Positions 1-3,058 of a stretch of 6,021 nt of DNA are shown here, one piece after another. The notes under the pieces are model-generated. The model searched no databases. It was not told the origin of the DNA and saw only the letters and a program-made list of their open reading frames with translations. Location: contig JABDAI010000061.1 of the NCBI GenBank assembly GCA_013289195.1, positions 1-6,021 of the forward strand, in the 5' to 3' direction. How positions within the stretch are numbered: position 1 is the first letter of the stretch; the number at the start of each line of letters is the position of its first letter. The position numbers and the translations under genes were made by a program. The stretch comes from Verrucomicrobiota bacterium (GTDB taxonomy: Bacteria; Verrucomicrobiota; Verrucomicrobiae; Opitutales; CG1-02-43-26).

Positions 1-86
1 CTAAAAACGACTTAGATTACATTACTTTTCTCCTATCCGAAACTACAGTTTCAAATAAAAATAATTATAATTATGTCACCCTTTAG
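1..86 (+). CDS. Possible 3' end of an upstream gene (ispD-like?)
   Basis: One frame is open from the left edge (codons counted from base 3) to a TAG at 84-86, giving 27 residues that begin KNDLDYITFLLSE. The stop lies 14 bases inside ispF, the kind of short overlap seen between co-transcribed genes. The start of the peptide resembles the 'TPEDLxLAExLL' ending of IspD-type cytidylyltransferases, and ispD commonly precedes ispF, so an ispD 3' end is a reasonable guess. The last dozen residues are Asn/Tyr-rich and have no family signature. With so few codons in AT-rich DNA, an open frame can arise by chance, so this is a weak call. Confidence 0.25.
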   Translation, partial: KNDLDYITFLLSETTVSNKNNYNYVTL

Positions 87-558
87 AATAGGTTTCGGCT
101 ATGATATCCATAAACTCGTAGAAAAAAGGCCTCTAATTTTAGGAGGAGTAGAACTCCCTCATCATAAAGGACTTCTGGGTCATTCTGATGCCGATTGTCT
201 TTCCCATGCAATAGCGGATGCTCTTTTAGGTGCAGCTGGCTTACCCGACATTGGACATTTTTTTCCTGACGATAATCCGACGTACAAAGATATAAATTCA
301 CAAGAAATTCTGAAAACTGTCCTAAAAGAGATAAAAAAAAGTCAACTGACTATTGTCAACATCGACACTACCATTCTGGCTGAAAAGCCTAAACTTGCCC
401 CCTATTTTGAGCAAATGAAAGCAACAATAGCTAACTCTCTAGAACTAACGGTCTATCAAATAGGAATTAAAGCCACCACGACGGAACAAATAGGACCAAT
501 AGGCTTAGAAGAAGCCATTGCAGCCTATGCGGTATGTTTATTGGAAAAGAGACCGTAA
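73..558 (+). CDS. ispF: 2-C-methyl-D-erythritol 2,4-cyclodiphosphate synthase (IspF)
   Basis: This cytosolic enzyme converts CDP-ME 2-phosphate to the cyclic diphosphate MECDP with release of CMP, the fifth step of the MEP route to isopentenyl diphosphate. In the family it works as a homotrimer with active sites between subunits. The 161-residue length is normal. The N-terminal IGFGYDIH supplies the metal ligands Asp11 and His13, and the third ligand is His45, following the conserved GHSDAD block (36-41). The family signatures LILGGVELP (21-29), ADALLGAAGLPDIG (48-61), FPDDNP (64-69) and KATTTEQIG (133-141, substrate contacts) are all present, so it should be active. The ATG at 73 puts Asp11 at the expected distance from the N terminus. 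No Shine-Dalgarno sequence precedes it; the leader is A/T only. It is an independent enzyme, not an IspDF fusion. Confidence 0.97.
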   Translation: MSPFRIGFGYDIHKLVEKRPLILGGVELPHHKGLLGHSDADCLSHAIADALLGAAGLPDIGHFFPDDNPTYKDINSQEILKTVLKEIKKSQLTIVNIDTTILAEKPKLAPYFEQMKATIANSLELTVYQIGIKATTTEQIGPIGLEEAIAAYAVCLLEKRP

Positions 559-570
559 AACTGAGGTTTT
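557..570. terminator. Weak hairpin between convergent ispF and ndk
   Basis: Five bases, AAAAC, and their complement GTTTT flank a four-base TGAG loop, overlapping the ispF stop and followed by a further T on the plus strand. It lies in the 19-base gap between two convergent genes, where a shared bidirectional terminator is expected. The stem has only one G-C pair and would be unstable alone, so this is a suggestion only. Confidence 0.2.
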
Positions 571-577
571 TAACAAA

Positions 578-997
578 TTATGAACCAAAAACTTCTTCGG
601 GCTTAAAGAACCGTTTTATTTCCTCATTAGCAGCTTGAACGCTATCGGATGCGTGGGCAATATTAAGCATTTTATTTGTTCCCAAATCGCCTCGAATAGT
701 GCCTTTAGGAGCAATAGTTGAATCCGTTGGTCCAAGCAAGTCGCGCATTTTTGCAACAGCATTGGGTGCTTCTAAGATGAGCACAAGAACAGGTTTAGAA
801 CTCATAAATTTTTCAATTTCAGGAAAAAAAGGCTTATCTGCCAAATGCGCATAATGCACAGTCAGTAAGTCGTGAGACAATTTCATCATTTTGCAAGCTA
901 TTAATTGAAAACCACTTGCACCAAAGCGAGATAAAACCTCTCCTGTTAAATTGCGTTCCATGCAATCCGGTTTAAGTATAATTAATGTTTTTTCCAT
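578..997 (-). CDS. ndk: Nucleoside diphosphate kinase
   Basis: Ndk moves the gamma-phosphate of ATP onto NDPs through a phosphohistidine intermediate and so balances cytosolic NTP and dNTP pools. The 139 residues match the family. Lys9 lies in the opening LIILKPD motif, Arg85 and Thr91 contact phosphate, Arg102 lies in GTIRGD (99-104), and Asn112 precedes the catalytic His115 in NIAHASDS (112-119). All key residues are present, so the enzyme should be functional. The motifs DKPFFPE (54-60), GPTDST (89-94) and the ending FFKPEEVF recall Verrucomicrobiota Ndk sequences from memory; this is an impression, not a search result. The ATG at 997 starts exactly where the family starts. The gene converges on ispF and does not share its transcript. 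No Shine-Dalgarno sequence is visible upstream. Confidence 0.97.
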   Translation of the reverse strand: MEKTLIILKPDCMERNLTGEVLSRFGASGFQLIACKMMKLSHDLLTVHYAHLADKPFFPEIEKFMSSKPVLVLILEAPNAVAKMRDLLGPTDSTIAPKGTIRGDLGTNKMLNIAHASDSVQAANEEIKRFFKPEEVFGS

Positions 998-1026
998 AAT
1001 GCATCAGTAAATCTTTTAAATGATTA

Positions 1027-1054
1027 TTTATAAAATAATTTCAACCAGAAACAA
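1027..1054 (-). promoter_or_regulatory. Candidate ndk promoter
   Basis: On the minus strand TTGTTT (1049-1054) is followed after 16 bases by TATAAA (1027-1032), about 30 bases upstream of the ndk ATG. The -10 matches the sigma70 consensus at five of six positions; the -35 matches at only three. In such AT-rich DNA a TATAAA alone is weak evidence. Confidence 0.3.
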
Positions 1055-1111
1055 GCCTATATTTTTGAAATTTATTATTTTTTAAATTTATCATCTGTTA
1101 TACAACTCATG

Positions 1112-1162
1112 CATATTCGATGACATATTCAATGCTTATAAAAAATTAATTCCATATTCAAT
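1112..1162 (+). repeat. Three copies of a ten-base direct repeat
   Basis: CATATTCGAT at 1112-1121, CATATTCAAT at 1124-1133 and CATATTCAAT at 1153-1162 share nine or ten bases. The spacing is 12 bases and then 29 bases. They lie in the intergenic stretch roughly 140-190 bases upstream of the promoter at 1305. They could be a regulator binding array, but chance similarity in low-complexity DNA is just as possible. Confidence 0.3.
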
Positions 1163-1304
1163 ATTTGCCTCTAACAGCTTGATAATCGGCATCTTAACAA
1201 TAAGTAAATTTTATAAATATCAAATGTATCTTCACTATTTTACAACCTTCGATAATCTATAACTTAAATGATTCGCACTGAAATAGTAACATGAAAAATA
1301 ATAG

Positions 1305-1333
1305 TTGACTTTTACAAAATCAATAGATATTAT
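1305..1333 (+). promoter_or_regulatory. Sigma70-type promoter for the 461-residue gene
   Basis: TTGACT (1305-1310) and TATTAT (1328-1333) each match the sigma70 consensus at five of six positions, and the spacer is the optimal 17 bases. Transcription would begin near 1340, leaving a leader of about 40 bases before the ATG at 1381. This is the best promoter match in the spacer. Confidence 0.6.
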
Positions 1334-1380
1334 AGTTTTAAAATAATTAATAGTAACAAAAAATAATATTGATAAATAAT

Positions 1381-2766
1381 ATGAACGGAATAAATAGAGA
1401 AGTGAGAAGAAGTGGACGGCAACATCCTGACATTAAACATATGGGGAGTTTTTATACCAGTCCTAATCCTCACCTGCAACCTAAAAAAGGGTCTAAAAAG
1501 GATGAAAGTCAAAAAGAGATCACATCCCCAAGGGATAACCCCATGGACATAGACCTTAGTGATGGCAACAATTCTGAAATAGAATCATCCTCTCACGCAA
1601 GGAGCTCTAGTGATGAGCATATGGATGATAATTACAGCGCCTCAACGGTATCACCTCGTAGTGATTCTGATAACATTCTTCAAACTAGTTCTGACAGTCC
1701 CGAGCCAACTGATTGTACGACCAGAAAACGCCGTCGTGATGAAAGCAGTGAGCCTACCTCTAAAAGAAGAAAAGTAGGAGAAGACGGGGAATCTTATGCA
1801 CAAGAAATTTCACACGAAAAATTTGAGCTACATGAGCAAATTAAGCAGTTACAGGAGGATCTAGAAGCACATAAAAGCAACGAAGAAGAACTCAGAAAAA
1901 ACCTTCGTGACGCTAATGAACGATTATTGCAAAACCCGGAGTTAATTCAGAAAATACAATCATTAGAGGAGCAATTAGGACACTCGCAAAAAGCTCGCAA
2001 GGATATACAAGATGCTTTGGAAACTGCAAATAAAGAACTTCAGCAAGAAAATGATATGCGAGAACAACTTCTTTCTGGTACTCTTCAAGAGCTGAGACTC
2101 CAAATAGAAGGTCATCAAGCCTTTCTTCGTATACAAGAAGCTGAAAAGGCCCAGTTCGAAGGGAAAGTGAAAGATTTAGAAGACCAACTCAAGGAAAACG
2201 ATCACCAAAACACTGACGCAGTTCGTGATCTAAACCAAAAAATAACGGATCTTAAGAAAAATATTGCACAAAAAGAACAGCAAATTGAAGAGCTAGAAAA
2301 TAAAATACAAGAAATAAGACTTATTGAATGGGATCTATTTTCGCAAAATTGTAGTCTTCTCAATCAATTACAAGCTGCAGAAGCTGCAAAGACAAATACA
2401 TTCACAGGAACAACACTATCAGTCTTATCCAGTGCAGCAGGTTATTTCGGAAGCTATTTCCATCCGTCCGTCAAAGAGGTAACACGCTTTTTTGGAGGGT
2501 ATATCATGGATGCAATAGATGCGCTAGAAATGGCCGCACCAGATACAATTGCTCCCGTGAGCGAATTTGCGAAAGATCAAGTTTCAACTATTGCTAGGTT
2601 TTGCATAAGCAACAGTCCATACATTGCAGGGATCGTGACTTGTATCGGCGTTAGCACTTTTCTTTTTGCTATTAATGAAATATTGAAAAGTCGTGAGGAA
2701 ATACAGCTAGAATGTGTAGGAGTACATCAAGATGAAGAAATGCTCTCAGACCCAAATATGTTCTAA
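1381..2766 (+). CDS. Candidate nuclear-targeted effector: NLS, coiled coil and C-terminal membrane anchor
   Basis: I do not recognise the family. The 461-residue product has a clear layered design. Residues 1-140 are predicted disordered and rich in Ser, Asp, Glu and Pro, with basic patches at 6-13 and 35-40 and four Ser-Pro pairs (S27, S49, S91, S106). A bipartite basic signal lies at 116-132. Residues about 143-332 form a long charged heptad-type coiled coil with few Gly or Pro. A small-residue and aromatic stretch (about 341-370) follows, then one hydrophobic segment at about 413-431, leaving a C-terminal tail of 30 acidic-leaning residues. There is no N-terminal signal peptide, so export would need a dedicated secretion system. 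The ATG at 1381 is preferred over an in-frame TTG at 1369; neither has a Shine-Dalgarno sequence. The gene has its own promoter. The inferred role is a host-directed effector; a bacterial structural coiled-coil protein is the alternative. The gene call itself is secure. Confidence 0.85.
   Translation: MNGINREVRRSGRQHPDIKHMGSFYTSPNPHLQPKKGSKKDESQKEITSPRDNPMDIDLSDGNNSEIESSSHARSSSDEHMDDNYSASTVSPRSDSDNILQTSSDSPEPTDCTTRKRRRDESSEPTSKRRKVGEDGESYAQEISHEKFELHEQIKQLQEDLEAHKSNEEELRKNLRDANERLLQNPELIQKIQSLEEQLGHSQKARKDIQDALETANKELQQENDMREQLLSGTLQELRLQIEGHQAFLRIQEAEKAQFEGKVKDLEDQLKENDHQNTDAVRDLNQKITDLKKNIAQKEQQIEELENKIQEIRLIEWDLFSQNCSLLNQLQAAEAAKTNTFTGTTLSVLSSAAGYFGSYFHPSVKEVTRFFGGYIMDAIDALEMAAPDTIAPVSEFAKDQVSTIARFCISNSPYIAGIVTCIGVSTFLFAINEILKSREEIQLECVGVHQDEEMLSDPNMF
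1726..1776 (+). other. Bipartite nuclear localisation signal (encoded motif)
   Basis: Residues 116-132 of the 461-residue protein read KRRR, eight spacer residues, then KRRKV. Taken as KR-X10-KRRK this fits the classical bipartite importin-alpha rule, and KRRKV alone fits the monopartite K-K/R-X-K/R rule. It lies in an exposed acidic and Ser-rich setting (DESSEPTS between the clusters), typical of functional signals. A basic patch binding nucleic acid or acidic lipid would look similar. Confidence 0.6.
1807..2376 (+). other. Coiled-coil region of the 461-residue protein
   Basis: Residues about 143-332 are almost free of Gly and Pro and repeat Leu/Ile at heptad spacing among Glu, Lys and Gln, for example EQIKQLQEDLEAH, IQSLEEQLG and QQIEELENKIQEI. 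One Pro at about residue 185 (NPEL) may be a hinge. A length near 190 residues implies a rod of roughly 25 nm if continuous, and probably dimerisation. Confidence 0.75.
2620..2673 (+). other. C-terminal transmembrane segment of the 461-residue protein
   Basis: Residues 414-431 (YIAGIVTCIGVSTFLFAI) contain no charge and are long enough to cross a membrane. Charged residues follow at once (NEILKSREE). It is the only clear membrane segment and sits 30 residues from the C terminus, so insertion would be largely post-translational, as in tail-anchored proteins. The tail is at the long end for that class. Confidence 0.6.
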
Positions 2767-2926
2767 AAATAAATCACAGAAAAATCTACCAGAACTTTCT
2801 CTTACTGTTAATCTAAAATTAAAATTTTTTTATATCACATTATACTATTATAAAACATAAATCTTGAACACATTTAATAAAACCAAACAATAACTATCCT
2901 TATTTATTAGTAATATATAATTTTGT

Positions 2927-2955
2927 TTGAAAAAAACCAAAAAAAATTGTATATT
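2927..2955 (+). promoter_or_regulatory. Sigma70-type promoter for the large repeat-protein gene
   Basis: TTGAAA (2927-2932) and TATATT (2950-2955) each match consensus at five of six positions with a 17-base spacer. The start of transcription would be near 2962, giving a leader of only about 20 bases before the ATG at 2981. It lies in a 214-base AT-rich gap that otherwise holds only an A/T hairpin-like stretch with a T run at about 2815-2831, a doubtful terminator for the preceding gene. Confidence 0.55.
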
Positions 2956-2980
2956 TAACCTCAAAAAATTTACACATCAA

Positions 2981-3058
2981 ATGAATTATAAAAAATCTTT
3001 TTTCTTAATATTAGTTACATTATTCGCTAACGTAGGACTTCATAATATTATTTATGGA
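2981..3058 (+). other. Sec signal peptide (encoded)
   Basis: Residues 1-26 show a Lys4-Lys5 n-region, a hydrophobic core FFLILVTLFANVGL (7-20) and a likely cleavage site around Gly26 before Glu27. No Cys follows, so it is not a lipoprotein signal. The -3 position for cleavage after Gly26 is Ile, not ideal, so the exact site is uncertain. Confidence 0.75.

Larger units (their letters stand above)
998..1380. other. AT-rich noncoding spacer between divergent genes
   Basis: This 383-base stretch separates ndk (minus strand) from the 461-residue gene (plus strand). I see no credible gene in any frame: stops are dense and the few ATGs open only a few codons. It is visibly richer in A and T than the flanking genes. 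It holds a weak candidate ndk promoter, three copies of a ten-base repeat and a good promoter for the downstream gene, all listed separately. Nothing resembling a tRNA, riboswitch or strong hairpin was found. Confidence 0.75.

Noticed and set aside
83..301. Minus-strand open frame of 72 codons
   Set aside because: It is the antisense shadow of ispF, whose motifs leave no doubt about the coding strand.
1369..1380. TTG start four codons upstream for the 461-residue gene
   Set aside because: It would add only MINN, has no ribosome binding site, and an ATG follows at 1381.
1330..1512. Minus-strand open frame of 60 codons with an Ile/Leu-rich end
   Set aside because: It overlaps the promoter and start of the 461-residue gene antisense; the hydrophobic end comes from translating A/T-rich spacer.
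2815..2836. A/T hairpin with T run as terminator after the 461-residue gene
   Set aside because: The stem would contain only A-T pairs and such stretches are common in this spacer; too weak to list as a terminator.
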